Source of the DNA: Lentimicrobium sp. L6
GTDB taxonomy: Bacteria; Bacteroidota; Bacteroidia; Bacteroidales; UBA12170
Reading direction: 5' to 3'
Length of the DNA: 54,502 nucleotides
NCBI RefSeq assembly: GCF_013166655.1
Contig: NZ_JABKCA010000031.1
Location: 1 to 54,502 of the forward strand
Part shown: piece after piece, positions 41,947 to 50,880 of the stretch
Numbering within the stretch: the stretch's first letter is position 1
Layout: the number at the start of each line of letters is the position of its first letter
Notes under the pieces: model-generated
Told to the model about the DNA's origin: nothing
Seen by the model: the letters and a program-made list of their open reading frames with translations, nothing else
The model's database searches: none
Position numbers and translations under genes: made by a program

Positions 41947-43809
41947 ATGAAAAATTTTATGAAGTTTTCCTTGTTAATAGGAATGATCGCGATTTTATTT
42001 TTAAGCGCATGTAAAAAGGACGAACCGACTCCGGTTCCGGCAACCAACAATTTTGAAATATTAAAGCAATATTTGGTAGATAATACTATGGATTTACCTG
42101 ATGTATTAGGTTCATGGATTACTACAGCCGAAGCTATATATCCAAATATGGCATCTTTACATATTATTGATATTAGAAGTGCAGAACATTATGCTGCTGG
42201 TCATATCCCTGGAGCTGTTAATTCAACTTTAGCTGGGATATTAAATGAAGCTGCTAATGCCAATGGTAAACCAATTATTGTGGCTTGTTATACTGGCCAA
42301 ACGGCAGGGCATGCTGTAATGGCTTTAAGATTAAGCGGATATGCTGATGCTAAAGTGTTAAAGTGGGGTATGAGTAGCTGGAATGCTCAAACTGCAGCAA
42401 GCTGGCAAGATAATACAGGATCTATTGCTGTAGGAAACGCAAGCTGGTCTTTCCCTGATGCTATCACACCAAACCAAACATTCTCTACTCCTAATCTAAT
42501 TACAAGCGCTGAAGATGGTGCTGGTATCTTAGCAGAAAGAGTTACTGCTTTACTAACAGGTGGTATGAATATGGCTAAAAACACTGATGTTTTAGCTGCT
42601 CCATCTGATTATTTTGTAAATAATTACTGGGCTTTGACAGATGTAGAACATTATGGTCATGTAGCTGGTGCTTATAGGGTTAATCCTTTGAGCTTAGCTG
42701 ATGGTGAATATTTAAATTTAGATCCTAATGCACCAGTCGTTACTTATTGCTGGACTGGACAAACTTCTTCTATGGTTACTGCTTATTTAAAAGTTTTAGG
42801 TTATGATAGTAGAAGTTTATTATTTGGTACCAATGGAATGATTTATAGTGAGCTCGAAAGTCATAAATATAGCGATGGTGAGATTATGGGATATGAATTA
42901 GAAACTTCTACTCCTGTTACTAATGGTTTCCCAGTTTTGAAGCAATATTTAATTGATAACTCAATGGATGTAACTGAAGTTTTAGCTGCAGGTTGGATTA
43001 CTTCTTCTACTGATGTTTATGATAAAATGACAGATGCTGATGCAACAAATGATTATTATGTAATTGACATTAGAAGTGATGTTCATTTTGGTGAAGGACA
43101 TATTGATGGCGCTGTAAATTCTACTTTGGCAGATGTTCTTACAACAGCAGAAAATGCAGGTGGAAAAACTATCGTTGTTGCTTGTTATACTGGACAGACT
43201 GCCGGACATGCTGCAATGGCGCTTCGTTTAAGTGGATATCCTGATGCTAAATTAATGAAATGGGGAATGAGTTCTTGGAATGCAGCTACTTCTGCTTCTT
43301 GGGCAAATAACACTGGTAATGCTGGTACTGAAAGTGAAAGTTGGACAGATGCTCCAGGTGCTATTACGGAGAATGTAAATTATGGTGATCCTTTAATTGA
43401 TACGGAATTAACTGATGGAGCTGCTATATTAGCAAATCAGGTTCAAGTATTATTAACTGGAATGAATAAAGTAACTAATACAGATGTTTTGGCCACACCA
43501 ACCAATTATTTTATTAATAATTTTTGGGATGCTACAGATGTAGAGCATTATGGTAATATTACTGGAGCACGTAGAGTAAAGCCTCTTACATTAGCAGGTG
43601 ATGAATATCAATTCTTAAATCCAAATGCAACAGTAGTATCTTATTGCTGGACAGGTCAAACATCTTCTATGTTAACTGCATATCTTAAGGTTTTGGGTTA
43701 CGATAGTAAGAGTTTATTGTTTGGAACTAATGGAATGATTTATGATAATTTAGAAACTCATAAATTCTCAAGCGAAGAAACCAAAGATTATCCTTTGGTA
43801 ACTAAATAA
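41947..43809 (+). CDS. Lipoprotein with four tandem rhodanese domains
   Basis: A 620-residue lipoprotein (FLSAC, lipobox Cys22) containing two copies of a ~295-residue unit, each made of two rhodanese-like domains. All four catalytic-position cysteines are present: Cys114 (VACYTGQTAGHA), Cys268 (TYCWTGQTSSMV), Cys413 (VACYTGQTAGHA) and Cys567 (SYCWTGQTSSML). The loop CxTGQT is shared by all four. A rhodanese with four active sites on one chain could load and pass several sulfane sulfurs. It opens the rightward sulfur operon and is followed by a hairpin at 43822, which probably lowers downstream expression. Confidence 0.9.
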   Translation: MKNFMKFSLLIGMIAILFLSACKKDEPTPVPATNNFEILKQYLVDNTMDLPDVLGSWITTAEAIYPNMASLHIIDIRSAEHYAAGHIPGAVNSTLAGILNEAANANGKPIIVACYTGQTAGHAVMALRLSGYADAKVLKWGMSSWNAQTAASWQDNTGSIAVGNASWSFPDAITPNQTFSTPNLITSAEDGAGILAERVTALLTGGMNMAKNTDVLAAPSDYFVNNYWALTDVEHYGHVAGAYRVNPLSLADGEYLNLDPNAPVVTYCWTGQTSSMVTAYLKVLGYDSRSLLFGTNGMIYSELESHKYSDGEIMGYELETSTPVTNGFPVLKQYLIDNSMDVTEVLAAGWITSSTDVYDKMTDADATNDYYVIDIRSDVHFGEGHIDGAVNSTLADVLTTAENAGGKTIVVACYTGQTAGHAAMALRLSGYPDAKLMKWGMSSWNAATSASWANNTGNAGTESESWTDAPGAITENVNYGDPLIDTELTDGAAILANQVQVLLTGMNKVTNTDVLATPTNYFINNFWDATDVEHYGNITGARRVKPLTLAGDEYQFLNPNATVVSYCWTGQTSSMLTAYLKVLGYDSKSLLFGTNGMIYDNLETHKFSSEETKDYPLVTK

Positions 43810-43821
43810 AGATTCAAAGTC

Positions 43822-43852
43822 GAAGGGAGAATAATTTTTCTCCCTTCTTTTT
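43822..43852 (+). terminator. Intra-operon terminator/attenuator
   Basis: GAAGGGAGAA (43822-43831) pairs with TTCTCCCTTC (43838-43847), loop of 6, then TTTTTA. It lies 12 bases past the tetra-rhodanese stop and 26 bases before the porin start. Confidence 0.8.
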
Positions 43853-43878
43853 AGATTCAAATCATAAAAAATAAGAAA

Positions 43879-44988
43879 ATGAAGAAATTTTATATCGCAA
43901 TATTAGCGTTAATACTTATGTTTCCCTCTTTGTCTTTTGCACAAGGATGTATGGGTTCTGATAGTGACGAAGGTGTTAAAGTTGTAGGTTATATCCAACC
44001 TCAATTCGAATACCAGTTTTTGGGAGATGATGTTAAGCCTATGCATGGGTTAGAATCAAATAATAGTTTCTATTTCAATCGAGCCCGAATTGGTGTTGTT
44101 GGAAATATTCCTTATGACTTCTCCTATTATGTAATGGCAGAATTAAGCCCAACATTAGGTGGTCCTTATCTTTTAGATGCATTTATTTCATATAAGAGAT
44201 TCGATCCGTATTTGATAGTTTCTGCGGGACAGTTTAAATCTCCTTTTGGATTGGAATTAACTACCCCTTGTCAGAGTTTACATACAGTAAACAGATCTAG
44301 AATTGTTAATGAATTGGCCAGTCCTTTCCGTGATTTGGGTATTATGTTTTTAGGTTCTACTGGAGAATTACTTCCAATAAAAGATTTAGTTCAATATCGT
44401 GTGGCCATCACAAATGGTACTGGTTTAAATAAGTTTGATACTGACAAATTCAAGGATATTACAGGAAGAATTATCATTACGCCTATTGAAGGACTTAGTA
44501 TTGGTGCTTCTTATAAGTTCGGAAAAGAATTGATAGCAGATACAACAGGTGTTGTGGTAGAAGATCCTATTCCAAACGAAAAATCGCGTTGGGGTGTAGA
44601 TCTTTCTTTTGAGAAATACAATGTATTGTTTCAAGCAGAATATATTGACGGAAGTGATAAAGGATCCTCTTGGGTAGGAGGTGGCTGTGGTGAAGAAGCT
44701 ACTCTTGTTGAAGGTGATTCTAAAAGAAATGGTTATATGGCTTTAGTTGGTTATATGACACCTTGGAATTTGCAGCCTATTGTAAAGTACGAAAGTTATG
44801 ATCCTAATACCGAAAAAGATTACGACAAACAGCAAGATGTTACCTTTGGTATCAATTACTTCTTTAACGAATGGACTCGTGTTCAACTAAATTATGTTTA
44901 TCGTTCTGAAGAAAGTGGAGATATTCCTGCAGATTATCATGAAGTAGATAACGATTTCTTCGTTATGCAAGTTCAGGTGAAATTCTAA
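43879..44988 (+). CDS. Outer-membrane porin, OprP/phosphate-selective porin O/P type
   Basis: A 369-residue exported beta-barrel with signal peptide to about residue 22 (LSFAQ). Markers of the family are the N-terminal VKVVGYIQPQFEYQF strand, FNRARIGVVGNIPYDFSYY, QFKSPFGLELTTPCQSL, RDLGIMFLGSTGELL and the C-terminal VDNDFFVMQVQVKF strand ending in Phe. OprP-like porins favour anions, which suits thiosulfate, tetrathionate or sulfite, but specificity cannot be read from sequence. The mature N terminus GCMGSD carries one free Cys. It lies between two rhodanese genes in the sulfur operon. Confidence 0.85.
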   Translation: MKKFYIAILALILMFPSLSFAQGCMGSDSDEGVKVVGYIQPQFEYQFLGDDVKPMHGLESNNSFYFNRARIGVVGNIPYDFSYYVMAELSPTLGGPYLLDAFISYKRFDPYLIVSAGQFKSPFGLELTTPCQSLHTVNRSRIVNELASPFRDLGIMFLGSTGELLPIKDLVQYRVAITNGTGLNKFDTDKFKDITGRIIITPIEGLSIGASYKFGKELIADTTGVVVEDPIPNEKSRWGVDLSFEKYNVLFQAEYIDGSDKGSSWVGGGCGEEATLVEGDSKRNGYMALVGYMTPWNLQPIVKYESYDPNTEKDYDKQQDVTFGINYFFNEWTRVQLNYVYRSEESGDIPADYHEVDNDFFVMQVQVKF

Positions 44989-45027
44989 ATTAATTTTATA
45001 AATAATAACCATCAAAAATTTTTAATA

Positions 45028-45885
45028 ATGAAGCAGATTTTTAAAAATATCACGATAGTTATTGCCTTCTTATTTGTACTTCCAACTGTATTTGCTCAGC
45101 TTGACATAATCAACGCTGCAGAATACAAGGCATTGGTAAAATCAGATAAAAACGTAGTAACAGTGCACGCAGGCAAAGCGAAGAATTATAATGCCAACCA
45201 TCTTAAAGGGTCTATCTTAATATCATATAAAGACACTGACCAAAAAGGTGATATCAAAGGATTAATGATGAGTCCTCAAGATTTAGCCAAGTTCTTTGGC
45301 GAATCTGGAATTAGTGAAACAAATACCATTGTTCTTTATGATAATGGTTCTCAAAAATACTCCACAAGAATGTATTGGTTGCTCAAGTATTTAGGAGCAC
45401 CAAATGTGAAAATCTTACACAAAGATAAAGATGAATGGCGTAAAGCTCGTCTTGTTTTAGTAAGTACTCCTACAAAAGGAAAAGCTACCACTTTTACACC
45501 AAGTGTTGATGCTAGTATTTTAGCATTAATGGCGGATGTTGAAGCTTCAAAAGATGATGCCAATATGGTATTAATAGATGTTAGAGCAGCTAATGAATTC
45601 GATGGAACTGAAGAAAAAAGCAATGGTCATATTCCAGGTGCTATCAATATTAATCATAAAGACTTCTTAACAGAAAGTGAAGCTTTCAAATCGGCTGATG
45701 AGTTAAAGGCTTTGGTTGAAAAAGCTGGAGCAACTTCAGATAAAACAATAATTCTTTATTGTACCACATCTATTCGCGGCGCGGTAGGTTATGTAGCTTT
45801 TAAAAATATTCTTGAATATCCAAATGTGAAGCTTTATGATGGAGCTGAGCAAGAATGGATCACAAAGCATAAGTTAGAAAAGTAG
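45028..45885 (+). CDS. Exported two-domain thiosulfate/mercaptopyruvate sulfurtransferase (rhodanese)
   Basis: A 285-residue exported protein with signal peptide to about residue 24 (VFAQ). N-terminal rhodanese domain ~25-145 has Asp105 at the catalytic position (LYDNGSQKYSTR); the C-terminal domain ~165-280 has Cys245 in ILYCTTSIRGA. It is a clear paralogue of the protein at 33478-34344 (same layout and CTTSxR loop), now in the divergent operon with PhsABC. Probably a periplasmic sulfurtransferase acting on thiosulfate-derived sulfur. Two hairpins lie between it and the next gene. Confidence 0.92.
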   Translation: MKQIFKNITIVIAFLFVLPTVFAQLDIINAAEYKALVKSDKNVVTVHAGKAKNYNANHLKGSILISYKDTDQKGDIKGLMMSPQDLAKFFGESGISETNTIVLYDNGSQKYSTRMYWLLKYLGAPNVKILHKDKDEWRKARLVLVSTPTKGKATTFTPSVDASILALMADVEASKDDANMVLIDVRAANEFDGTEEKSNGHIPGAININHKDFLTESEAFKSADELKALVEKAGATSDKTIILYCTTSIRGAVGYVAFKNILEYPNVKLYDGAEQEWITKHKLEK

Positions 45886-45894
45886 AATTTTCTC

Positions 45895-45954
45895 ATGAGT
45901 AGCTTGTGAAAACAAGCTGCTCATATTTACTTATTTGCCACTCTATCCGAGTGG
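45895..45954 (+). terminator. Double hairpin before the molybdoenzyme genes
   Basis: Two stem-loops in the 84-base gap: ATGAGTAGCTTGT/ACAAGCTGCTCAT (13 bp with one G-U, loop GAAA, 45895-45924) and CCACTC/GAGTGG (loop TATCC, 45938-45954) followed by TTTT. The second is right before the TTGGAGG ribosome site of the next gene. They may end or attenuate transcription, or protect the downstream mRNA. Confidence 0.55.
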
Positions 45955-45969
45955 TTTTGGAGGATTATT

Positions 45970-48219
45970 ATGGAAAAAAGTAGAAGAAATTTTATCAAAG
46001 TTTCAGCACTTGGTGTGGGCGGAGCTATGGCATTGGGTTCCTCATGGAATTTGGTGAATGCCTCAGTATTCGATAGCAGCAAAGGCGAAGAAGTTTTGAG
46101 CTCAGAAGGCAAAAAATTAAAGAGATACCCTACCTATTGTGAGGTGTGTTTCTGGAAGTGTGCTGGTTGGGTATATTTAGATGAAGAGGGTGGTATTGAA
46201 AAAATAATTGGTAACGAAAAAGACACTCATTGCGAAGGCCGTTTATGTCCAAGAGGCACAGGTGGGGTAGGAATGTTTAGCGATCCAGATCGTTTAAAGA
46301 CACCGCTCATTAGAGTTAAAAAAGAAGATGGAGACATTTTTCAAGAAGCATCTTGGGAAGAAGCATTAGATCTAATTGCTTCTAAGTTCTCTGGCATTAA
46401 AGAAAAATATGGAGCTCCTTCGGTAGCTTTATTAAAGCATGGCTCCCCTGGGAAACATTTTGAGCATTTATTTAAAGCCTTTGGTTCCGATACCATAGGT
46501 GAACCTGCTTATGCTCAATGTCGAGGACCAAGAGAAGAAGGATGGGCTGCCACATTTGGAGGATGGGTAGGTTCACCAGAACCAACAGATATTAGAGATA
46601 CAAAATGCTTGGTGCTTATAGGTTCACACATTGGTGAGAATATGCATAATAGTCAAGTGCAGGAAATGGCGCAAGCTATTGATAAAGGTTCTTGTATAAT
46701 TACTGTAGATCCTCGTATGTCTACCGCCGCTACTAAATCTAAATATTGGCTTCCAATTAAACCCTCCACCGATATTGCCTTATTATTGGCTTGGATGCAT
46801 GTTATTATATATGATGAATTATATGATGCTAAACATATAGAGCAAAATACACATGGTTTCGAGGAACTGAAAAAACACGTTCAAACCTTCACCCCAGAAT
46901 GGGCCTATGGACATACTACCATTAAACCTGATGTGATAAGAAAGACTGCTCATGAGATGGCAAATGCTGCTCCTGCAGTCATTGTTCATCCGGGTAGACA
47001 TGTGGCTTGGTATGGAGATGATACACAAAGAGGAAGAGCTATAGCCATCCTGAATGGTTTGTTGGGTTCTTGGGGAAAACGAGGAGGCTTTTATTTGAAA
47101 GAAAGCATCTCCGTACCCAAATATCCTCACCCAAAATACCCTCATCCAAAGTGGGATTGGAAAGATTTAGCCAAGGATTATCCTATGGCAAAAATGGGTT
47201 TAACTCAAGAAGTTATTAGAGCAAGTATTCCTAGTGAAGCAGGAGAGCATCAAGTTAAAGCTTGGCTTGTTGCGGGTACTAACCTTCCCAAGACTATTCC
47301 AAACAAGGCCATTCTTAAAAAAGCTATGGAAGCCGTTGAGTTTATTGCTGTGGTAGATACTATGCCGATGGATATAGTTCAGCATGCCGATGTGGTTTTA
47401 CCCGAATGTACTTATCTGGAAAGATACGATGGCATCAGATCGGCTGCCAACAGAACTCCCTCTATTGCCTTAAGAATGCCAGCTAGAAAACCGATGTATG
47501 ATTCTAAGCCTGCTTGGTGGATAGCCAAACAACTGGGTGAAAGAATGGGCTTGGGTGACTATTTCAATTATAATGATTATAGCGAAGTTATTGATTGGCA
47601 ATTACAACAAATGGGTTCTTCATTAGAAGAAATGCAACATAAGGGAGTGAAAAACTTCCCAAGAAAATCAGGTTCTCCTTATTATCAAGATGGGGAAACC
47701 ATAAAATTGAAAACCAATACTGGTAAAATAGAGCTTTATAGTACAGAATTAGCAGCTTTAGGTTTCGACCCTATGCCGGTATTTACTAAACATCCTGAAC
47801 CAGATCCAGGTTTTTATCGTTTGATTTATGGTAGAGCGCCTATGCATACCTTTAGTCGTACGAGTAATAATGCCAACTTATCCGATTTAATGGATACAAA
47901 CTCTTTATGGATGAATCCGAAGACAGCTAATGTTTGGGGATTTTCTGCTGGGCAGGAGGTATATTTAAAAAATCAAGATGGTATTATTTCAGAGTTTCCT
48001 ATTAAAATTCGTGTTACGGAGAGAATGCGATGGGATTCTGTTTATATGGTTCATGGTTTCGGACATAGTAACCGTAAACTCACCAGAGCCTTTGGCCATG
48101 GAATTAGTGATACCGATATGATAACCAATGTAAGTATCGATCCTATTATGGGAGGTACTGGAATGCGAGGCAATTTTGTCACATTTTTAACTGAAAAACC
48201 TGAGGAGGCTGAATCATGA
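45970..48219 (+). CDS. Molybdopterin oxidoreductase, thiosulfate/polysulfide reductase catalytic subunit
   Basis: A 749-residue Tat-exported enzyme of the DMSO-reductase family. SRRNFIKV at 4-11 is the twin-arginine signal. The [4Fe-4S] motif is CEVCFWKC (Cys57, 60, 64) with LCPRG (Cys93). Cys183 in AYAQCRGPREEGW is at the position of the Mo-coordinating Cys, as in PsrA/PhsA. The C-terminal domain includes FSRTSNNANLSDL, which fits MGD binding. With the following ferredoxin and NrfD genes it forms a PhsABC/PsrABC-type complex that could reduce thiosulfate, polysulfide or tetrathionate; the order A-B-C is canonical. Its cofactor needs the Moco operon at 28-32 kb. The name phsA or psrA is not assigned. 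Confidence 0.9.
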   Translation: MEKSRRNFIKVSALGVGGAMALGSSWNLVNASVFDSSKGEEVLSSEGKKLKRYPTYCEVCFWKCAGWVYLDEEGGIEKIIGNEKDTHCEGRLCPRGTGGVGMFSDPDRLKTPLIRVKKEDGDIFQEASWEEALDLIASKFSGIKEKYGAPSVALLKHGSPGKHFEHLFKAFGSDTIGEPAYAQCRGPREEGWAATFGGWVGSPEPTDIRDTKCLVLIGSHIGENMHNSQVQEMAQAIDKGSCIITVDPRMSTAATKSKYWLPIKPSTDIALLLAWMHVIIYDELYDAKHIEQNTHGFEELKKHVQTFTPEWAYGHTTIKPDVIRKTAHEMANAAPAVIVHPGRHVAWYGDDTQRGRAIAILNGLLGSWGKRGGFYLKESISVPKYPHPKYPHPKWDWKDLAKDYPMAKMGLTQEVIRASIPSEAGEHQVKAWLVAGTNLPKTIPNKAILKKAMEAVEFIAVVDTMPMDIVQHADVVLPECTYLERYDGIRSAANRTPSIALRMPARKPMYDSKPAWWIAKQLGERMGLGDYFNYNDYSEVIDWQLQQMGSSLEEMQHKGVKNFPRKSGSPYYQDGETIKLKTNTGKIELYSTELAALGFDPMPVFTKHPEPDPGFYRLIYGRAPMHTFSRTSNNANLSDLMDTNSLWMNPKTANVWGFSAGQEVYLKNQDGIISEFPIKIRVTERMRWDSVYMVHGFGHSNRKLTRAFGHGISDTDMITNVSIDPIMGGTGMRGNFVTFLTEKPEEAES

Positions 48220-48749
48220 GATACGGAATGGCGATTGACACATTAAAATGTGTAGGCTGTGCAGACTGTGTGGTAGCCTGTCAAACAGAGAATAAAGTAC
48301 CTATTGGGTATTGTAGAGATTGGATAACGGAAACTGTTGATGGGACTTATCCATTGGTAGAAGTAGAGTTGAGATCGGAGCGTTGTAATCATTGTGAAAA
48401 TTCACCCTGTGTGCGTTGTTGTCCAACTGGAGCAAGTCATATTATTGAAGGAGGGATTGTATTAGTTACTCCAGAAGCTTGTATTGGATGTTCGGCTTGT
48501 ATTGAGTCTTGTCCTTACGATGCTCGTTATACTCATCCTTCTGGTCATGTGGACAAGTGTACTTTCTGTCACCATAGAGTGGAGAAAGGATTAAATACCG
48601 CTTGTACCTCTGTTTGCCCGACTCACTGTATTTATTTTGGTGATTTGGATAATCCAAGAAGCGATGTTAGCCTGGCTTTGAAAAACAGGAAGTATAAGGC
48701 CTTGGCACCAGAAGCAGGTACCGGACCACAAATCTTTTATTTAATCTAA
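48216..48749 (+). CDS. 4Fe-4S ferredoxin subunit, PhsB/PsrB-like
   Basis: A 177-residue electron-transfer subunit. Sixteen Cys form four cluster motifs: CVGCADCVVAC, CNHCENSPCVRCC, CIGCSACIESC and CTFCHHRV...CTSVCPTHC. The third matches the classical CxxCxxCxxxC ferredoxin pattern. It relays electrons between the NrfD-type membrane subunit and the molybdoenzyme. Its ATG overlaps the catalytic subunit stop by 4 bases (ATGA), so translation is coupled. Confidence 0.93.
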   Translation: MRYGMAIDTLKCVGCADCVVACQTENKVPIGYCRDWITETVDGTYPLVEVELRSERCNHCENSPCVRCCPTGASHIIEGGIVLVTPEACIGCSACIESCPYDARYTHPSGHVDKCTFCHHRVEKGLNTACTSVCPTHCIYFGDLDNPRSDVSLALKNRKYKALAPEAGTGPQIFYLI

Positions 48750-48761
48750 AACCTATTGATT

Positions 48762-49703
48762 ATGAGAGAAGAATTATTTGTAAGTGGAAGAAACTTACCC
48801 AATATAGATCCTCATTTACATGCATGGCATTGGCCTATTCCAGTATATCTTTTTCTCGGTGGTCTGGCTGCCGGTTTGTTATTCTTTGCCAGTTATTATA
48901 CTATTCTTGGAAAAGAGAAAACAATGCCTACCGTTGTAAAATGGGCTCCTTTTATTGTTCCTATTGCCTTAGTTGTTGGTTTAATGGCACTTTTCTATGA
49001 CCTAACCAATAAGCTATATTTTTGGCGGCTTTATACCACGCTTCGATTGGAGTCTCCCATGTCGTGGGGTGCTTGGGTATTGATGTTGGTGACACCGTTA
49101 TCGATGGTTTGGGTAGCTACCTATATCAAAGAGTTGATTCCATCTTGGGATTGGAAGTTTCCAATCATAGAAAATACCATTGAGTGGTTTGCCAAGTACA
49201 GAAAAGTGATGGCTTGGATTTTATTACCTATGAGTATCATTTTAGGTATTTATACAGGAATTTTATTGTCTGCCTTTAATGCTCGTCCACTATGGAACAA
49301 TTCCATCTTAGGACCTCTATTTTTAGTCTCTGGATTATCCACTGCTGCGGCATTGATTATCTGGACCTCTAAAGATCATGCAGAAAGACTCCTCTTCAGT
49401 AAAATCGATTTGGTTTTAATTGGAATTGAGCTTTTCATTATTGTTCATATGATGATGGGATTTATGGCCGGACCGAGTGTACAACTGGAAGCTGCTGCTT
49501 TATTGTTTGGTGGTGCATATACTGTTGTTTTTTGGGTGTTTGTAGTTATCCTAGGATTATTATTCCCCGCAGCTTTAGAAATTGCCGAATTGATGGGTAA
49601 TAAAATACCTGTAGCCGTTCCTGCAATCATGGTGTTGATGGGAGGCTTGATATTTAGATTTGTGATGGTGGAAGCCGGACAGATAACCAGATATCTCTAT
49701 TAA
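48762..49703 (+). CDS. NrfD/PsrC-type membrane anchor and quinol oxidase
   Basis: About 313 residues from the ATG at 48762; the TTG six bases upstream is less likely. Eight to nine hydrophobic helices typical of the NrfD/PsrC family, with conserved-looking PHLHAWHWPIPVYLFLGGLAAG near the start and NARPLWNNSILGPLFLVSGLSTAAAL in the middle. It should bind and oxidise menaquinol and pass electrons to the 4Fe-4S subunit. It completes the A-B-C complex; the 13-base gap between stop and start is normal for cotranscription. Confidence 0.92.
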   Translation: MREELFVSGRNLPNIDPHLHAWHWPIPVYLFLGGLAAGLLFFASYYTILGKEKTMPTVVKWAPFIVPIALVVGLMALFYDLTNKLYFWRLYTTLRLESPMSWGAWVLMLVTPLSMVWVATYIKELIPSWDWKFPIIENTIEWFAKYRKVMAWILLPMSIILGIYTGILLSAFNARPLWNNSILGPLFLVSGLSTAAALIIWTSKDHAERLLFSKIDLVLIGIELFIIVHMMMGFMAGPSVQLEAAALLFGGAYTVVFWVFVVILGLLFPAALEIAELMGNKIPVAVPAIMVLMGGLIFRFVMVEAGQITRYLY

Positions 49704-49725
49704 TACTCATTTAAAATTTGTAATT

Positions 49726-50259
49726 ATGAATTTCTTATTAGAAGATAGAAAAACACGGATTTATTGGAATCCATATTTTGGTGGTTTCTTGTTGGGCCTC
49801 ATCGTTATATTTTCATTTTATGTAAGTGGACGAGGAATAGGAGCCAGCGGAGGAGTAAAAAGCGCTGTAGTGGCAACAGTGAATGCTGTAGCTCCTTCAC
49901 ATGCTGAGAATTCTGCCTATTTCAGTAAATTTTTAAAAGGAGATAAAAGCCCTTTAAATACTTGGTTGGTATTTCAAATGTTGGGTGTTATTGCTGGAGC
50001 TTTTTTCTCTGGTGCCGTTAATAACCGACTAAAGATTAGAATCCAACATTCACCTAAGATTACAGCCAAAACTAGGCTCTGGTTTGTGTTATTGGGAGGT
50101 TTCCTTTTTGGAGGAGGTTCTCAATTAGCAAGAGGCTGTACCAGCGGAGGTGCTTTGAGTGGCTTTGCGGCTAACTCTTTAGGTGGACTTATTATTATGA
50201 TAAGCATATTTGGCTCCGGCTATTTGTTTGCTTATTTCTTTAGAAAATTATGGATTTAA
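49726..50259 (+). CDS. YeeE/YedE (PmpA/TsuA-like) sulfur transporter, N-terminal half
   Basis: A 177-residue membrane protein with four to five helices and the family signature GGGSQLARGCTSGGALSG near residue 130-150, in which the Cys of RGCTSG is the conserved sulfur-relay Cys of TsuA/YeeE. TsuA is a single ~330-350-aa protein; here the family is split across two genes, as in the PmpA/PmpB arrangement. Expected substrate: thiosulfate or sulfur in persulfide form. It follows the NrfD gene by 22 bases, so it belongs to the same operon. Confidence 0.85.
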   Translation: MNFLLEDRKTRIYWNPYFGGFLLGLIVIFSFYVSGRGIGASGGVKSAVVATVNAVAPSHAENSAYFSKFLKGDKSPLNTWLVFQMLGVIAGAFFSGAVNNRLKIRIQHSPKITAKTRLWFVLLGGFLFGGGSQLARGCTSGGALSGFAANSLGGLIIMISIFGSGYLFAYFFRKLWI

Positions 50260-50278
50260 TCATCAAAAAAGAAAAATT

Positions 50279-50869
50279 ATGGGACCTTTAATTCCGAATG
50301 AAATAATATCGCCCGAATGGAATCATGTTTTTGCTGTGCTTATAGGTATTGCCTTTGGTATAGTGATGGAATCTAGTGGGTTTTCTTCCTCCCGAAAAAT
50401 CATGGGCTCTTTTTATGGTTATGATTTTACCATGATTAGAGTATTTATGACCGCAGCCATCACTTCATTGATAGGAGTATTATATATGGATTATTTTGGC
50501 TGGATTGATAGAACTGAGTTATTTGTTGTGCCAACCTATTTGGGTGCTACCATTACTGGTGGGGCATTGATGGGCTTGGGATTTCTTGCTGCAGGCTTTT
50601 GTCCAGGAACAAGTTTCTTGGCCGCAGCCATTGGTAAGGTTGATGGTATGGTATTTATTGGTGGTGCCTTTTTAGGCATCCTGTTTTTTGGTGAGATTTT
50701 TCCTCTCATCAGTGATTTCTATTATGCCAATTACTTAGGACATATCACAGTAGAAGAAAGCTTAGGGATAGCACCAGATTGGTTTGCTTTGATTTTTGCG
50801 GTCATTGCTGTTGTTGTTTTCTATGTGCTCAGTATCATCAGAAAAAGCGTTGAAAAAGTTAAATACTAA
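50279..50869 (+). CDS. YeeE/YedE (PmpB-like) sulfur transporter, C-terminal half
   Basis: About 196 residues from the ATG at 50279; an in-frame ATG at 50210 would overlap the previous gene by 50 bases and is not credible. Helical membrane protein with the second family signature LMGLGFLAAGFCPGTSFLAA (Cys of GFCPGT conserved) and SSGFSSSRKIMGSFYG near the start. It pairs with the preceding gene to make the full pore. The next gene starts 12 bases later. Confidence 0.85.
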   Translation: MGPLIPNEIISPEWNHVFAVLIGIAFGIVMESSGFSSSRKIMGSFYGYDFTMIRVFMTAAITSLIGVLYMDYFGWIDRTELFVVPTYLGATITGGALMGLGFLAAGFCPGTSFLAAAIGKVDGMVFIGGAFLGILFFGEIFPLISDFYYANYLGHITVEESLGIAPDWFALIFAVIAVVVFYVLSIIRKSVEKVKY

Positions 50870-50880
50870 AAAGAAAAGCG

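Noticed and set aside
48756-48761. TTG start for the NrfD-type subunit
   Set aside because: The ATG six bases later has better spacing from the ribosome site region and is the family-like start.
50210-50278. Earlier ATG for the second YeeE/YedE gene
   Set aside because: It overlaps the first half-gene by 50 bases and the extra residues do not match the family.
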